Source of the DNA: an uncultured Flavobacteriales bacterium
Lineage (GTDB): Bacteria; Bacteroidota; Bacteroidia; Flavobacteriales_D; Sanyastnellaceae
Assembly (NCBI GenBank): GCA_943787435.1
Contig: CALSMK010000014.1
Coordinates: forward strand, 1 to 64,000
DNA: 64,000 nt
Direction of reading: 5' to 3'
Shown piece by piece: positions 9,742-18,330 of this stretch; position 1 is the first letter of the stretch, and every line of letters begins with the position of its first letter. The notes below the pieces were generated by a model. The model was not told the origin of the DNA. It ran no database searches and saw only the letters and a program-made list of their open reading frames with translations. Made by a program: the position numbers and the translations under genes.

Positions 9742-10371
9742 ATGGTTTCTCGTTTTTTGACCCTGGCTCTCTTCTTAGGAGCCGTTCTTGCTTCACAAGC
9801 CCAATTCAAAAGTTTGGTCGTGGAGGAAGTGGACAACAAGGGTGAAGTGCCTGGGCGCACGTATCGGGTATATGCCCAAATGGAGGGCGAAGGTGACGTG
9901 ATTGATGCTGTGTTTGGTGATGGCGACGATTACTTGGAGGTCAGCAGCACTGCACCTTTTTATCAGCACGAATTGGGAGCCAACAGCGCCAACGACCTTC
10001 AGCGTGCCACCGTTCAAAGCGAACCGGGGTTGAAGTACGACAGCTGGGTCACGATTGGATTTGAGGACAACTACATGAATGCGTTGACCGCGTTCTTGAT
10101 GGACTTTTCGGGTTTTGAGAAGGGGGATACGCTCTTCACCGACAATGGTGCATGGTTTGTAACCCCTGACATGCGCCAAGCTGCAGCAGGTCCGGACGGC
10201 AAGCTCCTCTTGATGCAGTTGACCACGGAGGGAGAAGTGTCCGGACAATTGAATTTGCATGGACGCACCCGTCCGCTGCCATTGCGCAACCTCGAAGATT
10301 TGGCTCAGTTTCCAGACAGCCTTGCCCCGCGTTTGATCGACGTGAGGAATGTGGAATTGAGCATTCGTTGA
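9742..10371 (+). CDS. Secreted protein of unknown function sharing an N-terminal motif with the T9SS cargo
   Basis: 209 residues from ATG at 9742 (8 bases after the PorP stop); the hydrophobic start ending ASQAQ is a signal peptide. No enzyme motif is recognised. It shares with the N-terminus of the protein at 5608 the ordered pattern P-G-x-TYRVYAQ, then a glycine/aspartate-rich turn (VFGDGDDY), FYQHELG and LKYDSWVTIG; in the cargo these appear as RRYRLYAVL, SYHN and NYDSWWTTH. This suggests a common extracellular beta domain. Last gene of the T9SS operon; the symmetric terminator at 10394 follows 23 bases after its stop. Confidence 0.7.
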   Translation: MVSRFLTLALFLGAVLASQAQFKSLVVEEVDNKGEVPGRTYRVYAQMEGEGDVIDAVFGDGDDYLEVSSTAPFYQHELGANSANDLQRATVQSEPGLKYDSWVTIGFEDNYMNALTAFLMDFSGFEKGDTLFTDNGAWFVTPDMRQAAAGPDGKLLLMQLTTEGEVSGQLNLHGRTRPLPLRNLEDLAQFPDSLAPRLIDVRNVELSIR

Positions 10372-10393
10372 TTCAAACCATCGAATTCAATCA

Positions 10394-10419
10394 AAACGGC
10401 GCCCGAGGGCGCCGTTTTT
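10394..10419. terminator. Strong symmetric rho-independent terminator
   Basis: AAAACGGCGCCC, a 2-base loop GA, then GGGCGCCGTTTT. The stem is perfect over 12 pairs and flanked by A and T runs, so it can end transcription from both the T9SS operon (plus) and the convergent msrB gene (minus). Confidence 0.9.
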
Positions 10420-10462
10420 CGTTTGTAGAGGGTTCCTGAAGAGGAAGGGGAACGGACCTCTT

Positions 10463-11002
10463 TCAGTCGTATTGAATGCCCTTCACTGACGTGGTATCGC
10501 TCTGGACAAAGGACAAGGCAGCTGAATTGATGCAGTAGCGGAGGCCAGTGGGCTGGGGGCCGTCGTCAAAGACGTGTCCCAAGTGTCCACCGCAAGCCGA
10601 GCACATCACCTCGACCCGGCGCATGCCCCAACTGTCATCTGACTCTTCTAGAACGGAAGTGCCTTCGGCAGGTTGGAAGAAACTCGGCCAACCTGTGCCC
10701 GACTCGAACTTGTGATCGGCGTCAAATAGGGTCTGGCCGCATCCGGCACAGCAGTACATCCCAGGTTCGTGGTTGTCCCAGTATTCGCCGGAAAATGCGC
10801 GTTCGGTTCCTTTTTCGCGGAGGATGAAACAAGCCATGTGGGGCAATTCTTCACGCCATTCAGCTTCGGACTTGGACACGTTCAGCGTGCTGTCGGCGTT
10901 GGCGGAGGCGTCGGTGCTTTTGGAGGACTGACTCTGGGCCTGGCAACTGGTGAGTGCCATGGCGCAGGCAAAGGCCCATGAAAGGAGGGGAGCTGTTTTC
11001 AT
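10463..11002 (-). CDS. msrB: Peptide-methionine (R)-S-oxide reductase MsrB, exported lipoprotein
   Basis: 179 residues. The N-terminus has a lipoprotein signal ending in the lipobox LTSC (cysteine near residue 20), so the enzyme should be anchored in the envelope. The MsrB domain follows: FSGEYWDNHEPGMYCCAGCG, ESGTGWPSFF, EVMCSACGGHLGHVFDDG and the catalytic RYCINSAALSF with the reducing cysteine. The two CxxC pairs bind zinc. It reduces methionine-R-sulfoxide in proteins, here probably as periplasmic oxidative-damage repair. Length is family-typical plus the signal region. Start ATG at 11002. The gene is 12 bases downstream of uvrA, same strand. Confidence 0.93.
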   Translation of the reverse strand: MKTAPLLSWAFACAMALTSCQAQSQSSKSTDASANADSTLNVSKSEAEWREELPHMACFILREKGTERAFSGEYWDNHEPGMYCCAGCGQTLFDADHKFESGTGWPSFFQPAEGTSVLEESDDSWGMRRVEVMCSACGGHLGHVFDDGPQPTGLRYCINSAALSFVQSDTTSVKGIQYD

Positions 11003-11014
11003 GTGTTGTGTCTT

Positions 11015-13903
11015 TTAAGGATTCAACCGCGCCTTGAGGTACGCGGCAGTGGTCGACTGCATGGATTGTGCCACTTTTTCTGGAGTGCCAGTGGCCACAC
11101 ATTTTCCTCCATGTCTTCCTCCTCCAGGTCCCAAGTCAACCACGTGATCTGCACAGGCCATCACATCCAGGTTGTGCTCCACACAAATCACTGTGTGGCC
11201 TTGCCTGATGAGGGCCTCAAACGCCTCCAGGAGTTGCGCCACGTCATGAAAATGCAGGCCTGTGGTGGGCTCGTCAAAAATGAACACCGTGTGACCCACC
11301 CGGTCACCTTTGGCCAAAAACGCGCCCAGTTTGATCCGCTGTGCTTCTCCGCCACTGAGCGTAGTGGCACTCTGTCCGATGGTGACATACCCCAAGCCCA
11401 CATCCAACAGCGGCCTGAGTTTTCGCACAATGCCCCGATCGGCAGCTGTGGCTTTTTCTCGGGACGAAAAGAACTGAATGGCATCGGAGACGGTCATGCA
11501 CAGCACGTCGTAAATGTTCATCCCGTCTACCATGACCTCGAGCACAGGGTCGGTGAAGCGCTGTCCCTTGCAAGCGTCACAGGTCAGGGTCACATCCGCC
11601 ATGAATTGCATGCCAATCGAGACCCGCCCTTCGCCTTCGCAGGTTTCGCAGCGCCCACCAGAAGTGTTGAAGCTGAACACAGATGGCTTGTAGCCTCGGT
11701 TTCTCGACATGGGCTGAGACGAGAAAAGGCTGCGCACATCGTCCCAAGCCTTCACGTAGGTGGCTGGGTTGGAGCGGCTGCTCTTGCCAATGGGGTTTTG
11801 GTCCACAAACTCCACCATTTCGATGCGGTCAAGCGCCCCGGACAAACCATCGCTGACCCCCGGCCGGTCTCCACCCAAATCCAGGTGACGGGTGAGCAGG
11901 GGGTATAGAATGCGCTTGACAAGAGTGCTTTTGCCAGAACCCGAGACACCGGTTACCACGTTGAGGGCGCCCAGTAAAAAGTCGGCATCCACGCCTTGGA
12001 GGTTGTGCGCTTTTGCATTTTTGACCGAAATCGTTCCCAAGCCTGCACGGCGGGATGCGGGCAATGCGACGCTGCGCTCTCCAGTGAGGTAGTCTGCAGT
12101 CAGTGAATTTTTGGCCCCGAGCAAATCAGAAAAGGTGCCTGAAAAGACCACTTCGCCACCCTCGGTGCCCGCTTCTGGGCCCAAGTCCACGATGTGGTCT
12201 GCGGCTCGAATCACCGCCTCCTCGTGCTCTACGACCACCACGGTGTTGCCCAGATCGCGCAACCCGGTGAGCACGCGGATCAACCGGTCTGTATCATGGG
12301 GGTGGAGGCCAATGCTGGGCTCATCCAAAACATAGGTGCTGCCCACGAGGCTGCTGCCCAAGCTGGTTCCCAGTTGAATCCGCTGGCTTTCACCACCGCT
12401 GAGTGTGGCGCTTCCGCGGTTCAGGGTCAAGTAGCCCAAGCCCACGTCGAGCAGAAACTGAAGCCGGTGGCTCACTTCTAGCAGCAGGCGCTTTCCAATT
12501 TCGCGGTCGGTCTCACTCAATGAGAGGTCACGAAGGGTGGAGGCGACATCTTCAACGGGCATGTTCAGCAGGGATGGCATGGTCAATCCATCGATTTGAA
12601 CGTAGCCGGCTTCGGGTCGGAGACGGGTGCCTTCGCAGTGTGCACAGGGGGTTTTCCCCCGGTAGCGACTGAGCATCACCCGGTTTTGAATCTTGTAGCT
12701 TTTGGCCTCCAGCTTGGCAAAGTGGTCGTTGATTCCTTTCCATGAGCGCGTTCCGTCCCACAGTTGGCGCTTTTGCTTGGCGGTCAAGTCGGCATAGGGC
12801 GCGTGAACGGGGAAGTCTTCATCGTAAGCGTTTTGAAGCAGCACCTGCTTGTAGCGGCTGGCTTTTTCGCCACGCCATGGTGCCACAGCATTGTCATAGA
12901 CGCTTTTGGACGGGTCCGGAATCACCAAGTCCTCACTGATTCCAATCACGTGCCCAAAGCCTTCACATTTGGGACAGGCCCCTTGAGGACTGTTGAAGCT
13001 GAATAAATCCGGAGAGGGCAGGGCAAACGAAAGGCCATCGAGTTCAAATCGATCGCTGAAGCTTTGGATTCGGGTCTCACCAGAGGTCTCCATCCAATGC
13101 AATTCACAGCATCCATGGCCCTCGTAAAAGGCGGTGTCCACCGAGTCGGCCAACCGCTGCTGAAATTCTTCCCAGTCCTCCTTTTCTGGAATGGCCAAGC
13201 GGTCAATCACCAAGTGAAGGTGGTGGGTGCTGGCAGACCCGTCGTGCTCTGATTCAGCTTCCGCTTGAATCAAGTCGGCCATGTTGGCGGGCTGTCCGTC
13301 TGTGAGCAGCCGGGCAAATCCTTGCTGTTGCCAGACTTCAAGTTGTTGGGACAAAGTGCGGTCGTCTTGGAGTCGAACTGGGGCACAGACCATAAAACGG
13401 TGACCTGTTGGTGCATCCGCAGCAGCATTGACCACGTCGGTCACGGTGTCCTTTCGGACTTCCTCTCCGCTTACAGGGCTGTAGGTCCTGCCAATGCGCG
13501 CCCACAGAAGTTTCAGGTGATCGTGGATTTCGGTGACCGTTCCCACGGTAGAGCGGCTGGAACGCGAAGCCACCCGCTGCTCTACAGCGATGGCGGGGGT
13601 GAGGTTGTCGATTTTGTCGACGTCGGGCTTTTCAAGTCTGCCAGCAAACTGCCGCACATATGAGCTCAAGCTCTCCACGTACCGCCGCTGCCCTTCGGCG
13701 TAAAGTGTGTCAAAGGCCAACGAGCTTTTTCCGGAACCACTCAGACCGGTGACCACAGTGAGGGTCCTCAGTGGAAGGTCCACATCGACCCCTTTGAGGT
13801 TGTGCACACGGGCTCCGCGAATCCTGATGAACCGCGGCGGTGAACTGGGGCCTTGTTGCACCATTTCAGGGTCAGCTGAATCGGTGGAGGAGTGGTTGGG
13901 CAT
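11015..13903 (-). CDS. uvrA: Excinuclease ABC subunit A
   Basis: 962 residues, usual length for UvrA. Two ABC ATPase halves are visible: Walker A GLSGSGKSS (residues 53-61) and GVSGSGKST (about 650), the signatures LSGGESQRIQLG and LSGGEAQRIKLG, and zinc-binding CxxC groups (CPKCEGFGH, CAHCEGTR, CETCEGEGR with CDACKGQRF). UvrA finds bulky DNA lesions and loads UvrB in nucleotide excision repair. The gene is divergent from the ECF sigma factor and followed by msrB. A DnaQ/GIY-YIG (UvrC-like) nuclease gene lies about 1 kb away, but uvrB and uvrC are not in the window. Confidence 0.97.
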   Translation of the reverse strand: MPNHSSTDSADPEMVQQGPSSPPRFIRIRGARVHNLKGVDVDLPLRTLTVVTGLSGSGKSSLAFDTLYAEGQRRYVESLSSYVRQFAGRLEKPDVDKIDNLTPAIAVEQRVASRSSRSTVGTVTEIHDHLKLLWARIGRTYSPVSGEEVRKDTVTDVVNAAADAPTGHRFMVCAPVRLQDDRTLSQQLEVWQQQGFARLLTDGQPANMADLIQAEAESEHDGSASTHHLHLVIDRLAIPEKEDWEEFQQRLADSVDTAFYEGHGCCELHWMETSGETRIQSFSDRFELDGLSFALPSPDLFSFNSPQGACPKCEGFGHVIGISEDLVIPDPSKSVYDNAVAPWRGEKASRYKQVLLQNAYDEDFPVHAPYADLTAKQKRQLWDGTRSWKGINDHFAKLEAKSYKIQNRVMLSRYRGKTPCAHCEGTRLRPEAGYVQIDGLTMPSLLNMPVEDVASTLRDLSLSETDREIGKRLLLEVSHRLQFLLDVGLGYLTLNRGSATLSGGESQRIQLGTSLGSSLVGSTYVLDEPSIGLHPHDTDRLIRVLTGLRDLGNTVVVVEHEEAVIRAADHIVDLGPEAGTEGGEVVFSGTFSDLLGAKNSLTADYLTGERSVALPASRRAGLGTISVKNAKAHNLQGVDADFLLGALNVVTGVSGSGKSTLVKRILYPLLTRHLDLGGDRPGVSDGLSGALDRIEMVEFVDQNPIGKSSRSNPATYVKAWDDVRSLFSSQPMSRNRGYKPSVFSFNTSGGRCETCEGEGRVSIGMQFMADVTLTCDACKGQRFTDPVLEVMVDGMNIYDVLCMTVSDAIQFFSSREKATAADRGIVRKLRPLLDVGLGYVTIGQSATTLSGGEAQRIKLGAFLAKGDRVGHTVFIFDEPTTGLHFHDVAQLLEAFEALIRQGHTVICVEHNLDVMACADHVVDLGPGGGRHGGKCVATGTPEKVAQSMQSTTAAYLKARLNP

Positions 13904-14105
13904 GGAGGCGAATTTCGGTCTTCTCTGGCCTTGTTAACACGCTTTGGGCGAATGGAGTTCGGAAAAGACCTCACCTTTTCCGTATCTTTATGTGGAACCC
14001 GCTACAGGCGGACAGAAACAAAGGCTATACGATAAACACTACCCAACTGCATGCTTCCCGATTGAAGGCTTCCTGAAAAAGGGGGTGTGCGCAATTTGTA
14101 GTGTT

Positions 14106-14693
14106 ATGGCCCACAAAGCTTCCCAGGACCGCGCCTTAATCGCGGAATTTCAGCAAGGCAACGAACGTGCCTTCGAAACCCTATTCGCCCGTCATCGCGA
14201 CCAGGTGTACACCAAGTTGTACCTCTTGGTCAGAGACCACGACTTGGCGGCAGACTTGTTTCAAGACGTTTTCATCAAGGTGGTGGACGTACTGAGAAGC
14301 GGGCGATATAACGAAGAGGGGAAGTTTTTGCCGTGGGTGCTTCGCATCGCACACAACGCAGGCATCGATCATTTCCGCCGTCAGAAGAAGATGCCCATGA
14401 GCCGGGGCACCGAAGAGTTTGACCTGCTGGGCAACATTGCTCAGGAAGGTCCGAATCGCGAAGACGAGCTGATTGAAGAGCGCATTGTCTCCGACTTGCA
14501 GCATTTGGTGGATCAATTGCCCGAGGAGCAGCGCGACGTGGTTCACATGCGCGTATACAAGGGCATGAGCTTCAAAGACATCGCGGATTCTACAGACGTG
14601 AGCATCAACACGGCTTTGGGCCGTATGCGGTATGCATTGATCAACCTTCGAAGAATGATGGAAGAACAGAATGTCTCTCTGACACTGGACTGA
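14106..14693 (+). CDS. RNA polymerase sigma factor, ECF (sigma-70 family)
   Basis: 195 residues from ATG at 14106; upstream in-frame sequence is not protein-like. Region 2 shows AFETLFARHRDQVYTKLYLLVRDHDLAADLFQDVFIKV and the RWVLRIAHNAGIDHFRR-type helix; region 4 has LPEEQRDVVHMRVYKGMSFKDIADSTDVSINTALGRMRYAL, a helix-turn-helix for the -35 element. No anti-sigma gene adjoins. The gene ends just before a clear terminator. Orthologues in Flavobacteriales are often housekeeping-like ECF factors with no known partner, which fits the lack of an adjacent regulator (established for the family only loosely). Confidence 0.93.
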   Translation: MAHKASQDRALIAEFQQGNERAFETLFARHRDQVYTKLYLLVRDHDLAADLFQDVFIKVVDVLRSGRYNEEGKFLPWVLRIAHNAGIDHFRRQKKMPMSRGTEEFDLLGNIAQEGPNREDELIEERIVSDLQHLVDQLPEEQRDVVHMRVYKGMSFKDIADSTDVSINTALGRMRYALINLRRMMEEQNVSLTLD

Positions 14694-14720
14694 TTCCATC
14701 TCTCGCCAAAACACAATTTG

Positions 14721-14750
14721 AAGAGCCGGGGCAATATGCCTCGGCTCTTT
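14721..14750 (+). terminator. Rho-independent terminator after the sigma factor gene
   Basis: AAGAGCCGGGGC, loop AATAT, then GCCTCGGCTCTT with a short T run. The stem is 12 pairs with one G-T wobble region, 28 bases after the sigma factor stop. Confidence 0.85.
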
Positions 14751-14798
14751 GCGTTAAGAGCCTGACCGCAAATTCGCGGACGCATCAAATCAATGTGC

Positions 14799-14957
14799 AT
14801 GGAGCAGATTACCCCGAATTCACCTTCTTCCACTTCTTTCGTTCCCAAAGCCGACCAATGGTCAGCGCCGGAAAGCGCAGTAGCGTTGGTTCTCGCTCAT
14901 GTGCGATCCACGAGCGGAAGCCACGAAAACATCATCGGACGCATCCACCTCAACTGA
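14799..14957 (+). CDS. Possible 52-residue small protein between two terminators
   Basis: An ATG-to-TGA reading of 53 codons beginning MEQITPNSPSSTSFVPK and ending NIIGRIHLN. It is bounded by the sigma factor terminator (14721-14750) upstream and another hairpin-plus-T-run (14982-15016) 24 bases downstream, so a short transcript is expected here. The protein has a Ser/Thr/Pro-rich start and an Ala/Val-rich middle; no signal peptide or membrane helix. No family recognised and no clear ribosome site, so it could equally be a small RNA. Confidence 0.45.
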   Translation: MEQITPNSPSSTSFVPKADQWSAPESAVALVLAHVRSTSGSHENIIGRIHLN

Positions 14958-14981
14958 CGAGTTGGCCCCGTGTCCCCAACG

Positions 14982-15016
14982 AAAACCCTGTCTTCACAAC
15001 GAGAACAGGGTTTTTT
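14982..15016. terminator. Rho-independent terminator (bidirectional character)
   Basis: AAAACCCTGT, a 13-base loop, then ACAGGGTTTTTT. The 10-pair stem has an A run on one side and a T run on the other, and lies between the small ORF (plus) and the convergent nuclease gene (minus), which ends at 15045. Confidence 0.85.
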
Positions 15017-15044
15017 CTTGGGGCCCTTTCGCAGAATCAACGGC

Positions 15045-16407
15045 TCAGCCCTCGGAGGCTTTTTCTGCTTCCAAATGGGCGGCCTGTCCTTCGGAGAAGT
15101 ATCGCTCCATCATGGCGTCTATGCGGCCTGACCCGGCGTCGGGAATCCATTCGGCGTTCTCTGTTTCGCCGACAAAGCGGTAAGCCTTGAATTTTCCTTG
15201 TTCCAATTGAAGCTCTGGAATCCAGCCTTTTGGGGTGGGGGGCAAGGAGATCACCTGGGTTTGGTTTTGCTGTCTTTTGGCCGCTTTGAACCGCTCAAGC
15301 CATGCCGATGCCCGTTCGTTGTGAAGCGCACGTGCCGCTTGGTTGTCCAACCAGCCATCCTTCCATGCTGTACCCGGAAGACCAGACCAAGCTGGATTTA
15401 GGCCTTCATCTTCGACCACTTTCCGAAGCCAAGTTTCGCCCTCCACCTTAGACCGGAAGCGGTGCAAAGAGGTGGCCCGGCCACCTTTGGACAGGGAAAA
15501 CCGAGAGATGCCTTGACGGCAAGAGAAGCCGTCGAGGGCCCACCCTTTGCCCACCACTTTTTGCGCCCGATTCAATGGGGGATGATGCCTGCGAATCAGA
15601 ACATCTTCCAAAACAATGGCCATCCATTCCGACCCCGGTTTCCTGCCAAGTCACATGGTGGACCAGTTGACGCAGCTTTTGGGAACGGGCCTCTCCGCCA
15701 GAACCATTGAAGTGCTGGCGCACCCGAGAGGCCAGGTTTTTGCTCATTCCGACATAGGCCAGTTTGCCGTCGCTGTCCAAAAAACGATAGACCCCAGGTG
15801 TGGAAGGAATGGCGGCCAGCGCGTCTGGTGGCAGGTGTGGTGGCCACCAAGATGTGCCGCCTCCGCGTCCCCATTCTTGGGCCATGTCGTCGGCGTGGTT
15901 TTTCCAGAGCTTGGCGAAGAGTTCGGCTGTGGCCACGGCGTCGCCCCAAGCCCTGTGGTGGGCCTCGTTTTCAATGCCGAAGAATTCGCACAAGGCGCCA
16001 AGGCTGTATCGCTGCGGTCCTTTTAACCACTTGCGCGACATCCGCACGGTGCACAAACGGCGGGGGTTGTAAGTCAAGCCCGCGTTTTTGAAGCCGGCTT
16101 GCAGGTGCTTCAAGTCAAACGACACGTTGTGCGCCACAAAGACCGAGTCCCCCAAAAACTGATGCAGGTCGGCTGCCACCTCGCCAAACACTGGGGCGTC
16201 TTGAACCATGCTGTTGTCAATGCCAGTCAACCGGGTAATGCCGGGCGGAATGGAGCTGGATGGCCGAATCAGCTGAACCCAACGGTCGATTTCGCGCACG
16301 CCATCGTGGAGCACGGCAGCCACTTCTGTGATGTTGTCTCCCGTGGGGGCGCCCCCATTGGTTTCAATGTCGACAATGGCAAAAAGAAGGGCTTTGGGCT
16401 CAGTCAT
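15045..16407 (-). CDS. DnaQ-type 3'-5' exonuclease fused to GIY-YIG nuclease domain (one frameshift)
   Basis: About 455 residues joined. N-terminal DEDD exonuclease: FAIVDIETNGG (ExoI), FVAHNVSFDLKHL (ExoII) and HHRAWGDAVATAELF (ExoIII with HxxxxD). Then a GIY-YIG domain: PGVYRFLDSDGKLAYVGMSKNLASRVRQHF, with the tyrosine and arginine of the UvrC-like family, continuing as EWMAIVLEDVLIRRHHPPLN, which supplies the glutamate. The domain pair is known in Bacteroidota and Mycobacteria as a UvrC-like repair or epsilon-like protein. The frame breaks at the CCCC run 15633-15636; with one C fewer, ETG joins SEWMAIVLEDV. ATG at 16407 is preferred; 16437 is an alternative in the same frame. A role in excision repair with the nearby UvrA is inference. 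Confidence 0.85.
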
Positions 16408-16462
16408 GGATTCAATGGACGGTGACAGGTCCATCATGGAAGTACGTGGTTAAATTTCAGAC

Positions 16463-17413
16463 ATGAATTCCATTGGATACGTATTCAAGGTCGCGGCCTT
16501 GGTTTTTGCGGTGCACGGAACAGGTCTGGCTCAGGTTTACAACTACGAACCGTACAATGAGGAGGACTTGGAAGACTTTGAGCGGCCCAATAAGCTGCAC
16601 TTTGGCATGAACATCAACGTGGGCAAAGCAGGAGGGGGCTCGAGTGTGTTTTACAACGGCACGGGTCTGGGAGAGCTTGGCGATGTCTTTCGCGAGTTGA
16701 TCAGCATTCCAGAACGGTTGGATTGGAACAGCGTGGCGAGCGGTACGGGGAATTCGGTTCGCAATCAAATCGCACAGCAATTGGGATTGGCCGACGCAGG
16801 AGCCATGTCTGTGGCCACTTACCCCATTGATCAGCGCTATGATGTGGGTTTTGGCTTTGGACTGAGGGTGATGCAGCGCTTCAACTTGGAGAATGCCATT
16901 GTGATGGATGTGGACATTTGGAGGTTAAAGAGCCGTGGTGCTTGGCAGCTGGACACTGGGATGCTGCCCGACCAGGGCCAGGGCGCGACCGATTTGCGCG
17001 ACTTCGGGATTTTCGCATCGGAAGAACGGATGCAGTTTCATTTGGGCTACCGAACCGCCAGTCCCGTGGACAAAAGCGTGAGCTGGATTTTTGAGCTCGG
17101 GGGCAGCATGACGGCGGCGAGAATCCGGGAGCATTACATCGAAGTGAACCAAAACACCTACGATCTGATTGTGCCCAGACAGGGCCAAATCTTTGGGGCA
17201 GGAACGCCCGAATTGACTTGGGGTGTGGGCTATGGTGGCTATGTCAGATTGGGTGCGGAAGCCTATTTGGAAGCGGGAGCTGGCTTGGAATTGGCCTATT
17301 GTTTGGGCTACGATGGTGTGGTTCTTGGAAACTCCGATTTCCGGGTCTTTAACCACGGTCTACAATTGACTTGGTTGTTTCCTCCACCTCAGATGACATC
17401 GGCCTCATTCTAA
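16463..17413 (+). CDS. Putative outer-membrane beta-barrel protein, unknown function
   Basis: 316 residues. It has a signal peptide (ends near GTGLAQ), an acidic stretch after it (EPYNEEDLEDFERP), and then alternating polar/hydrophobic strands with many Gly and aromatic residues (HFGMNINVGK, GFGFGLRVMQRF, MQFHLGYRTA, GVGYGGYVRLGAEAYLEAGAG), ending LQLTWLFPPP. This is the look of a small outer-membrane barrel. No named family is recognised. It lies 55 bases from the divergent nuclease gene and is followed after 44 bases by the Hpt gene, so it could belong to the same transcription unit as the phosphorelay proteins. Confidence 0.6.
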   Translation: MNSIGYVFKVAALVFAVHGTGLAQVYNYEPYNEEDLEDFERPNKLHFGMNINVGKAGGGSSVFYNGTGLGELGDVFRELISIPERLDWNSVASGTGNSVRNQIAQQLGLADAGAMSVATYPIDQRYDVGFGFGLRVMQRFNLENAIVMDVDIWRLKSRGAWQLDTGMLPDQGQGATDLRDFGIFASEERMQFHLGYRTASPVDKSVSWIFELGGSMTAARIREHYIEVNQNTYDLIVPRQGQIFGAGTPELTWGVGYGGYVRLGAEAYLEAGAGLELAYCLGYDGVVLGNSDFRVFNHGLQLTWLFPPPQMTSASF

Positions 17414-17457
17414 CATGGTGGGTTGATTTTCATGCGGTATCTTGGGCCCACAACGAC

Positions 17458-17775
17458 ATGGAAATCATTGACCGTCTTTCTGCAGGGGATCCAGAGAAGA
17501 AGAAGTACTACATCCGCTTGTTTCTCGACACCATTGAGCCAGAGTTGGGGAACCTTCAGGCCATCGACATATCGGTGGATCAAGAGCCCATTCGTGCGAT
17601 CCTTCACAAACTGAAGAGCCAAGTGCAAACCATCGGCGCTGTCGATGCCCATGCTTTGATGTCGGCGCAAGAGCAGACCATCAAAGAAGGAAAGCAAATC
17701 ACCCGAAGCGAGCTGGACAATACCTGCGAGCTTTTGTCCGTGTTGATTCAAAACATGCAAGACCTGTTGAAATGA
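17458..17775 (+). CDS. Hpt (histidine phosphotransfer) domain protein
   Basis: 105 residues from ATG at 17458. It is all alpha-helical in pattern and carries the phosphotransfer motif ILHKLKSQVQTIGA, in which the histidine of HKLK matches the phosphorylated residue of HxLKGxxxxxGA. No other domain. Such free Hpt proteins pass phosphate between the receiver of a hybrid kinase and a separate response regulator. Its stop overlaps the start of the receiver gene by the ATGA arrangement at 17772, and a hybrid kinase gene converges from 21381; both suggest a local relay (inference). Confidence 0.8.
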   Translation: MEIIDRLSAGDPEKKKYYIRLFLDTIEPELGNLQAIDISVDQEPIRAILHKLKSQVQTIGAVDAHALMSAQEQTIKEGKQITRSELDNTCELLSVLIQNMQDLLK

Positions 17776-18257
17776 GCAAGCATCTGAAAATCGCCCTCGT
17801 CGACGACGACATTCCCAATACCGAGGTCCTTCGTGATTTCCTCATCCGAAATGGATACAGCCACGTGGACAAGTACCATGATGGAGAGAGCTTTTTGGAG
17901 ACTTTGGAGCGTTTTGACGATCGTGCTTTGGTGCTTGACTTTGACTTGAGTGGAGGTGGTGAACTCAATGGACTCGAAGTGCTCGAGGCCGTGAAGGAAC
18001 GCAGCCCTCAGACGCACGTCATTTTCTTCAGTGGTCAGGACAGCTTGGAAGTGGCTGTGGAGTCTCTGAAGAACGGCGCCGATGATTACATCGTCAAGTC
18101 CAACGCCGCCTATGCATTGGTCAAGACGTCGCTCGACAAGGTGTATGACCTTCAGGTGCTCAAGCTCAGCGAACGTCGCAACGCGCGCATCAGCTGGGCC
18201 TTGGCCATTGGTTGGATGGTGACCTTGGTCGGTGTGGCCCTCTTTGTGGCCAACTGA
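17772..18257 (+). CDS. Response-regulator receiver with C-terminal membrane helix
   Basis: 161 residues. Residues 5-130 form a receiver: the acidic pair in IALVDDD, the phosphorylated aspartate in ALVLDFDLSGG, the conserved S/T in VIFFSGQD and the lysine in DDYIVKSN. No DNA-binding output domain follows. Instead the last 25 residues, after SERRNARI, form one hydrophobic helix (SWALAIGWMVTLVGVALFVA), so the receiver should be tethered to the inner membrane by its tail with the receiver in the cytoplasm. Translationally coupled to the Hpt gene. It may work as a phosphate sink or as a localised protein-protein switch; this is inference. Confidence 0.85.
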   Translation: MSKHLKIALVDDDIPNTEVLRDFLIRNGYSHVDKYHDGESFLETLERFDDRALVLDFDLSGGGELNGLEVLEAVKERSPQTHVIFFSGQDSLEVAVESLKNGADDYIVKSNAAYALVKTSLDKVYDLQVLKLSERRNARISWALAIGWMVTLVGVALFVAN

Positions 18258-18276
18258 TTCACAGTCTGATTGAAGC

Positions 18277-18310
18277 GAAGTCCCTGAGTAGAAGGACTTC
18301 CCTCTTTTTG
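18277..18310 (+). terminator. Rho-independent terminator after the receiver gene
   Basis: GAAGTCC, a 10-base loop, GGACTTC, then CCTCTTTTT. It is 20 bases after the receiver stop and ahead of the convergent kinase gene end. Confidence 0.7.
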
Positions 18311-18330
18311 GCAATCTCGATCGCGGGCCG

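Noticed and set aside
15633-15636. Programmed frameshift in the exonuclease/GIY-YIG gene
   Set aside because: No slippery heptamer or downstream stimulator was seen, and similar single-base breaks occur in several unrelated genes, which points to sequence error.
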